Source: Phytoseiulus persimilis
Lineage: Eukaryota; Arthropoda; Arachnida; Mesostigmata; Phytoseiidae
DNA length: 64,000 bases
Direction: 5' to 3'
Assembly (NCBI GenBank): GCA_037576195.1
Contig: CM075104.1
Span: 16,260,211-16,324,210, forward strand
The notes under the pieces are model-generated. The model ran no database searches. It had not been told where the DNA came from and was given only the letters and a program-made list of their open reading frames with translations. The translations under genes were made by a program, and so were the position numbers. Shown here piece by piece: positions 37,604 through 51,775 of this stretch; within the stretch, counting starts at the first letter, position 1; the number at the start of each line of letters is the position of its first letter.

Positions 37604-38836
37604 GTCGTTGGAGAGGACGGCGATATTCTCAGTGCAAGCTACAGTTTCGAAACGAGGTCGAATCGATGATGATCCCTCTTTTTCAAATGGATGACCGATC
37701 GATGAAACAGCTCCCGAGACAATCGAGGTTTTTTGCGCGAATATTAAACTCTGATTCTCCCCTCCGTATCGAGAAAGACGTTCATTCGACGGAACGTAGA
37801 ATGAAGTTTCCAGATGAAAACGTCTCTATGGGAACGACGGTCGGCAGCTCGGCTACTTCTCGATCGGGTCTAAAGGCGGAACGGAAAGTTCTTTTGATTC
37901 GAGAGAGGAGCAACCCAATTCCCGGAGAGCTTCAAATGAACTTCATTTAAGATCAGACGCCCGAGTCAACCGGAGCAAGCAGTTCAGCAGGGCTTGGGAG
38001 CTTTCGTTCTACCGCTTTTCCCTCTTGCTCGCCCGTTCGCTCACTCGCTTGCTCCTTCCCTCCACGGGTTTAAATTTAGTTAAATTGTGGACTAGATAGC
38101 TCCCTCCTCTCAAGTGAGTCCTTAGTGAGATATTCCTCTGTCGTTACGGTTATTGCTATGTTGGAGATCGGGTGAACTGCGGCGTTCCGTTCGTGTGTGT
38201 GTGTTCCTCGCCCGGGTCGTTCGTCCGTTCGCTGGGAGATAAACCCTCCTATATGAAAGATCTCATGGGACGGATTTACTTTGTGGAATCGTTCCACACC
38301 CTGCCACCAGCTCGCGCAAGAACCGCTGTGACAAACACCCCGAGCAGAAAAGAAAAGGCCCCAACCACCGCCAGTCGGTCGCTTGCATCATGAGGGCGGA
38401 CGATGTGGCGTCTTTCGTTCTCCCAGAGTCAGAATTTCAGAGTTGAAGCTGAACCTCCCAGAGCATGATTCCGGAGGACATCGATAGAACCAGCGAGTCA
38501 AATGAGGAATCCTTGACGAGTTGACGTCCTCGTTCTCCGAGGAAAGTCAGGGAAACTGAGTCATTGATTTGTCACCTGGTTTCACGTTGTTCCCCACTTG
38601 CAGATCAACTCTTCGTCTCAAATCATCTGTTCAACTCCATACACGGCACTTCATCCGAAAGAGCAAGAGTCGTTGCGAGGTAACAATGGCGAGTCGAACC
38701 ATGACAGCAGCTCGGACAACGCGACCAAAGTGTTTCAGAGGAGGAACAAGCACCACTTGAGGCTTCGCGTGGGAGTGCAGAGTAGTGCTCTCAGCGGAAG
38801 TCTGCGCCATTTAGCTTAGTTTGCTGCTTTCAGAGT

Positions 38837-39130
38837 TCAGCTGAGCTCCGCATGTCCACAGTGAAGGTCCTCGCTGTTGCTGTAACCTTCAGCCTGGAGG
38901 AATCGACAGTATGACGACTCAGAGGGATGAGTCTGGAGGTGGGAGAAGCCTTTATCATGGTCCGAAACTCACGGGAATAATACAACTCCTGCTGAAGAGC
39001 GAACGCATCCAAGTGCCTCTACGACTCCCGTAGAGGCGGAAATATTCCGGTATCTTCCTGCAGTCGTCTACAAGAGTAATCAGGGTTTCTTCCAACGCGG
39101 GATTCCAACGCCTCCGCTTACGGTCTTCAG
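38837..39130 (-). CDS. Possible C-terminal exon pair, unrecognised
   Basis: Exon 39,130-38,973 (52 codons plus two bases, including RRWNPALEETLITLVDDCRK) ends CCC/GTGAGT. It joins in phase 0, across a 79-bp intron ending CCTCCAG, to a 19-codon exon (38,893-38,837) with a stop. A further upstream exon would need an intron of only 41 bp, which is too short, so the model is incomplete. No domain is recognised. Confidence 0.22.
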
Positions 39131-41174
39131 CTAGAACCATGATGATTTTCAAGCGTGGTTCACCTTACCGACAAGGCACTTGTCGAAAGGACTCACTTCT
39201 CGAGAAGTTCTTCCCAACAATAGCATGCGAAAGTACGACAAATGTCTCCACATTGGTCCGTGTGCGGGAGGAATTTATCCGGGACTCATGTCGACCGAGT
39301 CAGAATTGGCGGAAAGCTTTGAAATTCTGATTGCTGTGGCCTGTCGCTACGCTTGAGATTGTGGATGCAGCGAACCATTCGAAATTTGCTTCCACTACCT
39401 CATCGGAACCTTCGTTGCCACCTATGTAAATGTAAATTGACGTTCGCGGGAGGAAAAAGCTGAGGACAACTGGAAACAGGTGCTGCTACCGGAAGAGGAA
39501 ATTGGAGAATTTCCGACGCAGCCGTCAACAGGAACCGGCGCTTCGAGCCAGCACGAGGACCTTAGACTCGTTTTTGCGCGCATCGACAGTTGGGAGCTTG
39601 AGACAGTCACGGAAAATTTCCTCCACATCGGAGAAACCATCCTCCCGAACCTAAAACCCGAAGCGGCATCGGGATGAAGGAAGTGCTTCCCGGGAGCGAG
39701 AAACGCGAACGGATCAGTGGAAGGTCAACCGGTACGCGAGACCAAGGCAAGCGACCCAGACCGCAGGAATCAGCATAGTCAATGGTCGCATCGGAGGACG
39801 CGAATCAATATCCTGGATTCCGAGACCCTGGTCGGATTCGAGCGAGCTCCTGTTGTACGACAGAACTCTTTCGAAAGAGACAACCGACAGTGGAAGAATA
39901 GGGAGTCTCGTGCCAAGGAGGGGCAACTTCCAGCTTGGGATTCTCGGCGAGCCTGTGAAATAACGGCAGCAGCAATTTATTGAGCGTGAGTTTGGAACTG
40001 GTGCAACAAACTTCCGAATGAGAACACAATGAAGGCGGTCGAATCTGGTCTGTGCGTCGACTCCCGCCCAGTGTGGTTTGAGCAACGCGGAACGATAAGA
40101 AAGCTTTTATCGCGGAGGGGGGGGAGGGGCAAGAGCGCCAGTAAATCTCACCCAGACTGCACAGATAGCGCCGATCTGCGATTCCACAGTAGCGGAGCGT
40201 TCTCGCGTGTTCGGGAAGACGGCAGAGTTCAGATCCGGACGAGATATCCCACTCGAACGCGGAGGGAAATAATGGAACGAACTCCCTCGCCGAGCTGAGA
40301 GACGTTGGTCATGGCCGTCCATTGTCTTTCGTAAACATAACAATAATTATTCGTACTATTTCGGGAATACTCGATTCCGCAGAGCATCGATCGGTCCGTT
40401 TTGGGTCTACGGGTGGAGCGGAGTCAGTGGTGTTCGATGCCAAACTTGGTCGCTATTGATCGTAGAAATTCGATTGCAAGGTAGAGATGACGATAAACGC
40501 GAGTCATCCTCCGCGGCCTGAGACTCGTTTCATCATCTCTTCCCCAACTCCGAAATTCTCGACGAAACGTCGGCGATTTGGAACATGATGTGCACAATCA
40601 CGAAGCAGGATCAACCCTGGGACCGAAATGAAAGCGACAGGAGTACACAGGTGCATGGACTCCGTGCTCCGTCCTTCCACTAGATTGCCGTTCGCAGCGG
40701 ATGTTTCTCCCCGTATTCATTAGGCTCTATGATGGATTGGGACCGTGCATTTCAGTTGGGGAAAGCTTCCGTTCCAAACGAGGGAAAGACAGCCGTTGTG
40801 TCGATTCGCAAAACACAATTCGCACCATCAAACAAGTTTCTGAGCAGGAACGAGAAGCTGAATGATTCCGTTTTCCACGTCACATAGGAGGCCTCAAAAA
40901 TAGCTCGAGGCAGCTTATTTCCCTCCCTATTCCGACGAGAGCGGTCATTCAAGTCGTCGTCGCACCCAGCGCATGCAACCGTCCTCCTGGAACTCCTCCA
41001 TAATTCGGGAATCACCAACGCCTCAAGAGTCTCAATGCGGAATGCTCTGAGCGCTCGAATTTCTCCGAGAAATCATAGAGAATCCCGAGGAAGTGCAGGC
41101 CGCACCAAGTTGTCCACCCCTGATCTAAACCACCTTCGAAGAGGCCATTTGAACTCAGGATCCTGGTGTCCACT

Positions 41175-41510
41175 AACGCGGTACCTCGTGCTCGCTGCCC
41201 GAACGCTCTTGTTGCAAAGCTTAATAAAGCGAAACAGGATGAGACGCACGGCTCCTCCTCTGCTGCGGCTGAATTCGCCCTGTGTACAATCCCAGGAGAG
41301 CGATTAGAGCTAACGAATTCCAGCATTCGCAGGCCGACGCTCAGAAGAGAAACGCTCACTTTCTCTCCGGTTGGCCTAAGGCTCACCGCTTCTATTGAGG
41401 TCCAGAGAGGACAATCCTCAGGAGTCAAGGCCTGTAACAAGAACTCCAGCTGGACAACTGTGAATTCTGCGGCATTCGAGAAAAACCGTGCTCAGTTATT
41501 TCGTTGTTGA
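41175..41510 (+). CDS. Possible coding exon, unrecognised
   Basis: A frame of about 110 codons, Ser- and Ala-rich and basic (for example ARCPNALVAKLNKAKQDE), ends in TGA. A second coding-like frame follows on the same strand at 41,823-42,074 (DTIWLSNAPDTANFVFIDDA), so the two could be parts of one gene. I found no reliable splice between them, and overlapping minus-strand frames are equally long. Confidence 0.2.
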   Translation, partial: NAVPRARCPNALVAKLNKAKQDETHGSSSAAAEFALCTIPGERLELTNSSIRRPTLRRETLTFSPVGLRLTASIEVQRGQSSGVKACNKNSSWTTVNSAAFEKNRAQLFRC

Positions 41511-41822
41511 TTGAAACATTCATTCAATCGAGCCTCTCTTACTTGTAGTGCCCGCCTTTTTGTTAATCCTCCTCAAAGACTTGAACCGATTTACCTCATG
41601 GTTTCGTAACCTTGAGCATGGACTCAATATCATTTGCGGCCTATCACTTCCGAAACCACCGAAGACTCACAACTCGAAACGTTCTCACTTACCTATCTCT
41701 TGACACTGCTCCACTTTGATAGCCAAGCGATTCAGAGTCTCAAGCAGAGAAGGAGTGTGGAATGCATAATTTTTGGTTGAAGTCATGTTCTGGGAGTGCG
41801 GGGTCAAACGGCAAGATTCTAG

Positions 41823-42074
41823 TTGGTGTCACCGATCCGGCAATCAACTCTCCCGGTGTGCTTCTCTCCAGGAGTTGCTGGAACTTCACTCGAATGTGCG
41901 ATCGGTGACACAATCTGGCTCTCGAACGCCCCCGATACAGCCAACTTCGTGTTCATCGACGACGCTCTAAACCAGAAGCTCAAGCAGTTCTCACCCAGTG
42001 GGAACAGAGTTTGGAGAATGAGTCCCTGGGCCTGCGAAGCTTGTGGTGAGGTCGGGCCCGATACAATAGGCTGA
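41823..42074 (+). CDS. Possible coding exon, unrecognised
   Basis: An 83-codon frame whose central part (NFVFIDDALNQKLKQFSPSG) uses mostly C- or G-ending codons, as expected of coding DNA. The 5' part overlaps a CTCTCCAG sequence that could be an acceptor. No homologue is recognised. Confidence 0.2.
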   Translation: MVSPIRQSTLPVCFSPGVAGTSLECAIGDTIWLSNAPDTANFVFIDDALNQKLKQFSPSGNRVWRMSPWACEACGEVGPDTIG

Positions 42075-45000
42075 GCCATTGCTTCTGGCCGAAGCTCTCA
42101 TAGCATGGATTCCATTCCCAAATTTAGCTGAGCGCTTCCCTTATGCTTCGATGACGAAAACACTTTGCACTGGATGTACCCGGTACCTGTTTTTTCGCGG
42201 CAATTCGGAGCTCTTGCAAAGTCCTCACGTTCTCACAAGTGGGAAGGTCGAAACTTCATGGAGCCATTCCGCATTGCTGTAGAAAACTCATTTCCATGGT
42301 TAAACTCATCGGAACGCTTGAGAGGCAGATTCGTACATCGCGGAGCACAGTGGTGGTGGAAATCATATCATTTTTAGGAATACCAGCCTATGAGGAAAAA
42401 TGATAGGAAGCGTTCTTCTGCCGCATGCCGATCGATTTCACACCGACCCCAACTATAATTGGAAAAACCCTCAGGATGATCATCCCGGAACTCGAGATAA
42501 TCATGTGGAGAGGAACGAAACTGCTACCGGCACTGATATTGTGCTGTAATATTGATGCATCAAGTCTTTTCCTCCGCAGTCCTGAGGAGGGAAAGAACAC
42601 CTTTCTTCTGTAGGCGAGATATTCCGAAACGCTCAAGGGGAGTCTCAGGTTCGGGACGGAATAAAAAGGCCTTGAGATCCGGAAATGGAAAAAAGAATAG
42701 TGCAATCGAATCAAAGTCGTCGGACGGCCTCAGCAGCTTTTGGTGAGCGGCAGAACGGTTGGTTGGTAGGTCGGCCACAAGACGAAAAAAGCATCCGAGT
42801 CCTTCTCTCCGCTTTTCTCCTCCGTGTTTCTGTTTGTCTCACAGTGCACCCGTGACATCCCCACGCCTCGGGCGGGTTGTTATGGTCGGAGGAACGAGAC
42901 AAAGCAATTCCCGCTCCTCAAACACCCACCCGCACATACCATCTCACATCCAGGCAGATAGAGCCACCCACCGACAGACAGACAAACGAGACGGATGGAT
43001 AGATAGAAATGTGGACGTACGAACAGACGGGCGGACGTACGGCGACACAGAGAGGCGAATATACGCGGGTCGTCTCCTCTAACAACAAGCTAAAGTGGCT
43101 CTCATCCGCGTAGTCGTCATCATCATCATTCCCGTTGTGGGAGCAGGCGGAGTTCTCTAACAATTGGCGCCCTGGGCTCAACTGAGACGACTCGAATTCC
43201 CTTCGCATTCGTTTGATGCAGCCTGCTGAGCGCACGCGATTCGAGATCACAAGCGACTTTTTTCGTCGCCCTCTCGAGGTTCAGGGGAGAGTTCTCATTG
43301 AAGACCACGGGTAAAATCCCCAATTTCTCTACTGCTAGACAGCAGCTATGACCACTCCAGTTTGAGCCCGGCCATATCCATGATTATCAAAGCTTCAGAA
43401 TCTGGATCCAGCTCGATTCGATTTGTTTGTCGGAACTGAACACGCTTCCACGAGGCTCGTTGATCACCAGGGGCTCATGCATCATCCGTAATGAACTGTC
43501 CATCAATCCTTGCGTTTAAGGAAGGAATCTCCCGGAAGGCGATAAAACGCTCCAATATGGTTCGTATTATATTGGAAGGTCCTCATTCGTGAACGAGCTC
43601 ACGATTGGAGGCAACGACATTAGTGATAAGTCGATACCATCGGACTTTACTTGATTGACGAATGAACGTGCTGATCGTTATACCCATGCGCAGGAAGCGG
43701 TGGCGTGGACTCGTCAATCGTGGTCGGATTTCACTCATTCGACCGACAACCCACCTCGTCGATGACCAATTTGCCCGACCAAGCTTCCATGATAGCCGCG
43801 CAGCCGTGTATACAAGCAGGTTTGAAGGGCTCGACCTTCTCTCAGCGTCGCCAAGATCTATTGAGCATGCATTCTAGCAAAAATATATCGAACTTCGCGA
43901 TGACCGAGATTCATCTCTGTTCGATGTTTCGGCCAACCGAACTCTGAGCCACTCACTTTTGGGTGATTTCGTCAACTTGTTGTGGAGAGTTCCGAGAGAG
44001 GGGAGAGTGGTCGCCTAAGCGGATTCGACGATATTTGCTGAGAAGCTTTTCCTTGAAAGAAACCATGAGTATCAGCGAAGTATATTTGCACAGCTGGTCG
44101 TTCCGGCTTGACAATAAACATCTACAATGATAATCAAATGGGACTTTTGCCTTCAAATATGCTCAGAGTCCGGGATCCACTGCATCCCTGCCGGTGCTAG
44201 GATATTCGGGTCCGTGGTCAGCATGAAGCATTGCCGGCCGAATGGGTCATGGGTTTTGCATGAGCCCTGATCGTCTCTAGCTTGGCTTCACGAAACCCAC
44301 ATCGCGGCCGCTACAGGAGGTGACGGTGAAGGTTACGAAACTGAATGACCAGGAAGACAGGGGAAGAGACGATGAACAGCTCTATCAACGAATTTAATGG
44401 CTGAACTCGTCACTGTGCGAGGAGCACCGCTCTTTTGTCGGGGTGATTGTTGACTTTCGGCCGTGGATCCCCTTCCCAATGGCGGGTCTTGTCCGCTTTC
44501 GCAGATATCGGGAATGTATATCCACGAGTCCATCTGGGGGAGGAATCGGCTGCCTGTTTCCGATCGTTTGTGTCCGACTGGAGTGGGTTATCATCGAGTT
44601 TCGAATGTTTTCCGTTTTTGGTCTACACAAACGAGCGGCATTGTTTCCATTTCACGGTCCCGATCCTGTTGAGCTCTGCGCAGCACATCGGTGTGCTCAC
44701 AAGTAAACGGGTGGCGAACACCCAATCCACCTTGTGAACAGTGATGCGCAGCCTCCGCAATTTCGCGACCTCCAGCGATCGAAGCCTACTTGTGCAACGG
44801 CCATACCCTGTTTCCGAATGAGAGCGGAGCCCCGATGAGAGTTTCGTCCGCTCATATCGATTTTTTCGCTCGCTCGGCTCGCGATCCGTCCTCTTCAGCG
44901 AAGGACACGCCGCACGGAGCACGTTTCCCTCTAATACTGCGTCGAACGGATGATAGACATTGTTGCGATGGTTCTGGTATTTTGGGCCCTCGGCGCATCG

Positions 45001-47739
45001 AACCCTCGACGCCCATCCCGGAGCATCCTCTGCCCCTTTTTTGATTATTTCGAAATTTCGTAAGCCTTGAAGTTCGATTTCTTGCGGATAGCAATGACTC
45101 GAATCAGCATCATGCAACCTTGAGTCGGCAAAGGCTGTGATTCTCACCCGAAGAAATGTCGCGAGAAGCCCCCACAGTGGTGGTCACCGTTCCTTCCGAA
45201 AAAGTGATAAATGTATCCTCGGCGGAACTCCGGCGAGATCCGAAGGGTGTGCCCGCGAACCGTTCCACACCTCGTCGTCTCAATCGAATTATCGCCTGTC
45301 CGCTCAGAAATCCAAAGTGAAGTCATGTTTCCCGGTCTTGAATTCCCTGACAATCGTAGCGAACGAACGCAGGAAACTATTCTCAGCCGTGTCAACGCTC
45401 TCACCGAAGCACTCGGTTTCGCCCTTCGCGTTTGATTTTTGCAGGCAGAGCGAGCACGACTGTTTTGTGCTGAATAGACTCTTTCTACTTGGCTGCCGTT
45501 GATCCGCGTCTATGCAAGCGGGAGAAGTTCTGCTAAGCGTCGCTGGAACCGTGAGAAATTCACTTGGCTGCCGCTGCGCACGTTTGGGAGTCAACCTCGA
45601 GTAACGAGCAAACGAACGAGCCACGGACGGAAAGAGTTGCTGCTCCCGTAGGATGAGGTGAATAAATTTTGCTTTCCTTTCTTCTCTCTTTCTTATTCTG
45701 ATGAATATTCAGCCGTCACGGGGAAACGGCGGAGATACAGATCATTAGGCGGTGCTCGGGCCTTACGGAAGAGCGTGTGCGTTCCGTCGACGCTCGGAAC
45801 ATACCCTGAGTTGATGAGAAATTCGTGCCTCGCCGAAATTACATGATGCGTTCACTCATGACGCACGCGGAGTTCTCGTTTGTTCAAAGCGAGAGCGATC
45901 CATCCGACGCGGAAGTGTCAGAGGAGTCTCGCAGTGGAGACTCGGGAAACAACGGAGTCCCCTCGAACGGTCTCTCCTCGAAACAGGTGTCGCGGCGGGT
46001 TGCTATTCTTGAGTAGAGATTCCATTCTACTTCTGTTGGAGGCAGGCGCACCGAAGAAGGTGAGATCGAGAAGCTCGGATAGAGACGACAGCGTTGTGGG
46101 AAGGTTGAAGCGGAGAAAGGGAAGACAAAGTGTAGTGCAGGGACTTGAGAGAAGAGATAGAGGAGAGTCGTAAGAACGGCGAGAGGAGGTAGGCGAACGG
46201 AAGAGGACGCCGGCGCGCTACGAAAACAGCCAACAAGCAAGCACGCAGACAGGAGGCAGCCAGTCGGCGTGAAGGACTGAGACGCCTCCAACGGCAAACA
46301 AGCGCCACGATCGTGTCTCGAATTCCAAACGGCTCGTTTTTCTTTGTCTGTTCCGTTCAGAGTTCAGTTGACGCGGAAGAGTTCCCGAAATGCGAAACGC
46401 ACTGAGATGAGCTTCTTTGTCTTCCGATGCGCACTCTATATCCCTACACTCATTCATTCTTTTCCCTTCTCTCTGGCATCCTATCGACCTGCGTCAGGGA
46501 CGTTTGTTCGGAGTGTTTGGGCGAATCGCATCATCGCGGCTGCTCAATGTCGGCGCCAGCGGGAGAAATCCTGGCCTTAGTCCGAGAACCTCTCGATGGA
46601 ACGCCACTTCTCTTCGTCATCCGGAATGAGTTCACATTTCAGATCGATGTTCTCTAGGTTCGAGCAACGAGGTTGCTTTAATGATTTGTCCGGTCGGGAT
46701 ATCCCTCCGGGAAACCGCTCTGGAACATACCTGAGGTCGAATCTTTCGAGTTACCCTCTATGACGTCTCCTCGCGAACGGACGTGATGCAAAAACTCGCA
46801 GTCCACAGTGCGACGAGATTCGAGGAGCGCTGCTGAAAAATCTCAGCTCTTCGTTCTGGGATCTAACGATGGATGTTTTCCTTTTGTCTCTCGAGTCCAC
46901 AGGCGCGGGATCGAACTTGCGAAGCTCTGATAGCAGCTCGCCCACGGCGGAACCTTTCCGGAGGACTCCGAAAATAATCCCGCGGTGACTTCAAACTTTC
47001 GGTAGTTTGTCCCTGCGACTGTTGGTGGTTTGGCTCAAGCAGGCGGAGGTACGCTTTCGAGCTCAAATTGCTGCCGCTGCCATTGTGTACGCGTCATTTC
47101 AGACTTTTCCTCTGTTCAACGGTGGTTTCTATTCGTGTTGAGTTGGCCCTGCCTGTTCCAACCACGCCCGAGCTTGGGAGAACGACTCCCGGACGCAATG
47201 GCTGGAAGCTCCTTTCAACGGCGGCGTCGAACGTTTTCCAAAAGGAATCCTGAGCAACGAGGAGGAGACGGAATGAGACTTCTGCGAAAAAAAATGATGA
47301 AGCACTTTGGCCAAGGCTTCCTTCCATGGGGCTTCCGAGCCGCTGGCGCTGCCGGTGCTTCTCCGTTCGGGAAGAAAGATGCAAGCTGAGCCCCTTGAGA
47401 GGAACCATCCGTTCTGAACTCACGTTTTCTCAGCGGCAAGGTTATGACAGAGTAATCCTTCCTTTCGTTCGTTCGCTCCATCCATTGAGATAGTGACGTG
47501 CACAGTGGAAAATGCGGACGCCGCATTACTCCCCGCAATCGTATGTTATCACCGCGAAGGATCATAGTCGACAGGGAGGAGAAGGAAAAGTGTCAAGCAT
47601 TAAATGTTCGCCGCTTCGGAGGCGCGCCAGACCCTCCACCCTTCAGGAGCTAGGGCCAGTCTGCAATCGTTTCCCATCCCTCCGTGCCGGTTGGTCATCG
47701 ATATCGTCATCAACGTTGTCGCAGATATCGTCGCGCTCT
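42075..47739. other. Intergenic DNA with biased patches
   Basis: About 42,925-43,070 is a degenerate mixture of short GACA, GGAT, GATA and CACC-type repeats. About 46,020-46,220 is strongly purine-rich on the plus strand. A frame of 174 codons on the minus strand (44,623-45,147) has overlapping rivals on the other strand and no recognisable domain. Confidence 0.5.
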
Positions 47740-48499
47740 GCCGTCGACTTGATGCAACCTGACCCTCAGGAGCAAGACCGCCCCCGGTATGCCGCTGAGT
47801 ATTCTCATCACGAATCCGCGCGCATAGCCTGGAACGTCTTGTGTTACATCAACACGTTCAACAAACGTTGGGCCGCACCGCGGGACATCGCACTGATGCT
47901 TGTCCCTGCTACGACCCGCGATCAGGTGTCGTCGTGTGACTATGTTCACTGAATTCGATAAGGATCACGCCTGTCTGGAGAGGCGAGCCTCACAACAGGA
48001 TATGATACGTCCGATGGCGAGACCCTGCACCTTCGAACAGTGCCTCTACGGCATATCGTCACTCGGGTTCCTGCTGCCCCGAGAACAGAACCGCGTGAGC
48101 CATTACGCGATTTGCGTAATCATGAATCTATCATTCATTAGGTCTCTTCGAGGTCGTCGTTCGCAGACAATAACAAGCCGATGAGGCGTGAGTCGTCAAA
48201 ACACAACCGCTTTCACAAAGCCCGAAATCGGGGAAATCTGCTACGAAGCGGTGAGGTTGTGGAAGGGGAACACTCGGACAAGTGGGGTGGAGCGATCCGG
48301 GATAGCTCCAACGGCCCCGAGCCTCATACCGATTTCGTTTGGGTTTGTAACGAACGGGCTGAAGTTGACACTGCGACGCGGCCAACGCGTCGTGTTCGCT
48401 CCGAAGTTTAATATGGACGTGCGTCGTCACCGAGTGAATTTCGTTAAACGCCTCAAGGTGAAGCGGAACGAGCCGGAGAAGCCTTTCATTATCACTTAG
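47740..48499 (+). other. Three consecutive coding-like frames, unresolved
   Basis: On the plus strand, open stretches at 47,740-47,952 (ESARIAWNVLCYINTFNKRW), 47,942-48,127 (TFEQCLYGISSLGFLLPREQ) and 48,188-48,499 (a basic tail with RRHRVNFVKRLKVKR, ending FIIT) follow one another in different frames. They could be exons or a frameshifted relic. No start codon, splice set or family could be established. Confidence 0.18.
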
Positions 48500-49809
48500 G
48501 CCATGGCCTGTCATCAGGACTGCTGATCAGACCCTGAGGCCGTATGACGGCACCCTAGCAACGTTATAATTAAACTGTCGTCGAGTGCCTACTAACGTAG
48601 GAGACGCCCGCGAGCAACCTACGCGCCTAACCTCCCTCTTGGCAAGGCCTCAACAACTACACGCAAATCATCTTTTTTCCTCGCTCCCTCGATGCTTTCG
48701 TTCATGGTGGAACGTTCAATCAGCGATCCGCTCGGTTCGGCGAAACCCGTTCCATAATCCCGGTCCCACGCTCTTTTGTAAATAAATTCCGAGGCATTCG
48801 TTGTCGTCCAAGGGAATTTCCAGCCGCCCAGAGCTTCTCTCGTCTCCGCCAGTCAGGACTTAGGACCGCCTATGTGGGCACTGAGTGCTAGATCAAAGAA
48901 GAACTGTGACCAAATCAGGGCAAGAGCGTGGAATACCCATCCCGGGCGTCGGAGTCGCGGAATTCCGAGATTTTCCTTCCGCTACTCCAGGTTTCGGTTG
49001 GGAAACGAAACGTGATTGGCTGGACCATGGCAACATCAGTAGCGTCTCACTCGAGTAGCTCAGAACGACACCGCTGCAAATCATCACGCACCACCGGAAT
49101 CGAATTGAAGATTTGTCCCCAAAATGATATTTATCCGATTAAACGTGGCTCCGTCACCTATGGATGGAACCCGGCCGCGTTCTATAGTCGAGGGGACGAC
49201 CAAGGCAAGCGGGAACGGGAGACATTTCCACCGGGCTCGCTGAACGATTGTAGAGGGTCAAATAAGCAACCACAGACTAAATGCCCGGTGTCAATTCTCT
49301 AGTGGGACGATTGACGAGTTCCTGATATTCTGCAGTTCGTCGGAATGACTGTCCAATGGCGAAAAAAAGAACGCATTAGGCGTTCATCAGCAGTACTAGC
49401 CCACTTCTTTCAGCAGCAGCAGTGGAAAAAGTCGCACTCCGAGTTTTTTCTCGATACCTTCCGATGGAGGCTGATCGAGACAGAAACGAATGGGTCGAGC
49501 AGCACTTTTGGGTTTATGTTGCCCTGATGATGTTGTCAGCGATGGTCACGTAGGCGCCCACGGATCGAGCGGCCAGAGCTCTCACACTTCGCACACCCCG
49601 AACCGAGCAGAGATTCTAATGTATTATGGTACCTGACCGGGTAGTTCAATGCAGCGTCAGAATGCAGCAGAGAATGGGATTGAAATCGTCGCTTAACTGC
49701 TGAAACTCGTTCGGTCTCTTATTCAAAGCAACGTGGATTCATGGGTGCCCACGCGTGTATGACTCCGAGCCTCACGCAACCAAAACGTTCCATCGCAGAC
49801 TGTCGGGGA

Positions 49810-49819
49810 GGGGGGGGGG
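49810..49819. repeat. Poly-G run (10 G)
   Basis: Ten consecutive G residues, preceded by GGGGA. One of several mononucleotide G or C runs in the window; another G-rich stretch (seven and eight G broken by A) is near 40,117-40,135. Confidence 0.9.
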
Positions 49820-51747
49820 CAGCGGTTTTCATGGGTTAAACCCCTGCACGAAAGATGGAGGTAAGTACAGGCCGACAATATCAAAGAGTGCTCCCGGAAT
49901 GGAACGGGAAACAATGTCAAACTGAGAGAGAAACACCCTCGTCGGAATTCAGAGCAGGAAAGAGAAAGATCTTGGATCGCAGGATGAGGAATCTCTTGTT
50001 TACAGACAGTCCTCAAGAGACGTCGAAAGCATCCCGTTCAGCTGTAATTAGCACACGGTCACGTTCGGAACGGATAGACGACGGGAGACAACAACCAAAT
50101 CGACGGTGACAACAACGAAACGAACAACATGAGTAGTGCCGGGAACAAAAACGAGCGAGGGAGGGAGCAAAACAAACTTTGTTTGTGGTTTCCTTGATAC
50201 TTCCACCGACAACAGTTTGACGTTTCGCTGCGATACTCCCGTAACAACAACTCTCTGCCATGGCTAAAGCAATCGAGGCTTGACGGAGGATGCTGTTGAC
50301 GAAACAGATTTAGCCGTACGCGCGTAAGCCCTGTGTTCATACGAACTAATCGTGGGCCGACCGATCGACTCTGCTCGTTATGCTTATCCCTACTCATGAA
50401 CATTCACTCCGCTTGCTCGTCCGGTGCAGAGAGAGGTATGGAACCTCACGATTCGAGCTCATTCCTGCGACGAATAATATGGATCGTGAGTGGTGTTCGA
50501 AGGAAACCGTCATTGTGGATATCCTCTCACATCAGGGAGCGGTAATAGTCCCTTGAACGAGACATTCGCTCGGAGTCTTGCGGGAGCCCGGGAAGCCAGG
50601 GCTTTCACTTGAGATACAGCACTCTTGAGCTGACCTCTCTGAATCGCTAGATTCAGGACATTCTTCGTAGAACATGAGAACATTCTCCTTGTCCGTACAG
50701 CGACACCCTGACCTTCAGGCAGAGGTGACTCCTGCACATTGGCCGAGTCATCTTGCCATTGCACGATCAAGTGCGGAGATGTTCCCATACGCAATCCTTG
50801 CACTGCCCCTCAGACGAGAAAGACATCTCACCGCGGCGACATTTGTGGACGGCGACTGGCGGAGACAAAAATTTTTCAAACGGCCACTCGACGTCCTTTT
50901 GTTGCGGATTTATGACCCATTCACAGTTTGGCATTTAACTCGGTCCGTCGTCACTGCAGTCGCCGCTCTCCGCCGTGCGGACGTCCTGCCACGAGCAGAC
51001 AAAAGCCTTTCGTTCCGAGGATGGATGTTTGACGCACACCCGAGAATGGAGCCCCAGTCATTTGTGTGTGCATGGAAGCATTCTTTGTTGCGTCGCAGAT
51101 TTCTCTACGAGGACATTAGTTGAAATGCTAGATTTGTCTCTAGGCCTCGAGATCCAGTCGGAGATGTCCGAAGCAGACACTCCTCATTCATGAAATGAGC
51201 TCCCCTCATTTACACGGAACGACCTGGCTGCCTGACTGTCGGACTGAGTGGCGACTCGGGCACTTCCATCGTTTAATTTCCGCTTCGTGAGCGCGATGTT
51301 CCGACAATTGCGCTGCTCGGACCACGGAGAGATTTCTCACGGGAGCTCCAACACTGGTACGCTATGAGTCAATCAGCAACTTCCAGCTCTTAACATCATT
51401 TGCACAATATGCAGTGGCGAAGCTTCGCGGTCCGCATCGGGCGGCACCAGGGGCAGCATTCTTGCTTCTTATTTCCTCATCGACGACTCTCCATTGACCG
51501 GGATACACACGCGAAACTATTCCGAACGAAATAACACATTCTCCAATCTCGGGTGCAGCCTCCGAGATATTCGTGGTCGGGTAATCGGTCATCACCTTAC
51601 TCTAGAACTCCGGCACCCTCCCTCTGAGGTCGATTTTCCTTTTCCTTCGGATAAGATCTATAATCGGACCTGAGTCGCTATTCGAACTGGGAACTCCGTA
51701 AACTTACTTGGCTGGGAGACGCATGAGCACTAAGGGATCAGGAGCCG

Positions 51748-51775
51748 TTCCCAAGGAGTGACTCCTCCTTGGGAA
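51748..51775. other. 11-bp perfect hairpin
   Basis: TTCCCAAGGAG and its exact reverse complement are separated by six bases. It lies about 190 bp left of the split repeat at 51.9 kb and could mark a small insertion footprint. No function can be assigned. Confidence 0.8.

Noticed and set aside
39131-39256. Upstream exon extending the 38.8-39.1 kb candidate
   Set aside because: It would require a 41-bp intron, shorter than any credible intron in the window, and has a stop close upstream.
44623-45147. 174-codon minus-strand frame
   Set aside because: Overlapping frames on the other strand, no domain and no splice context; a frame this long is expected about once by chance.
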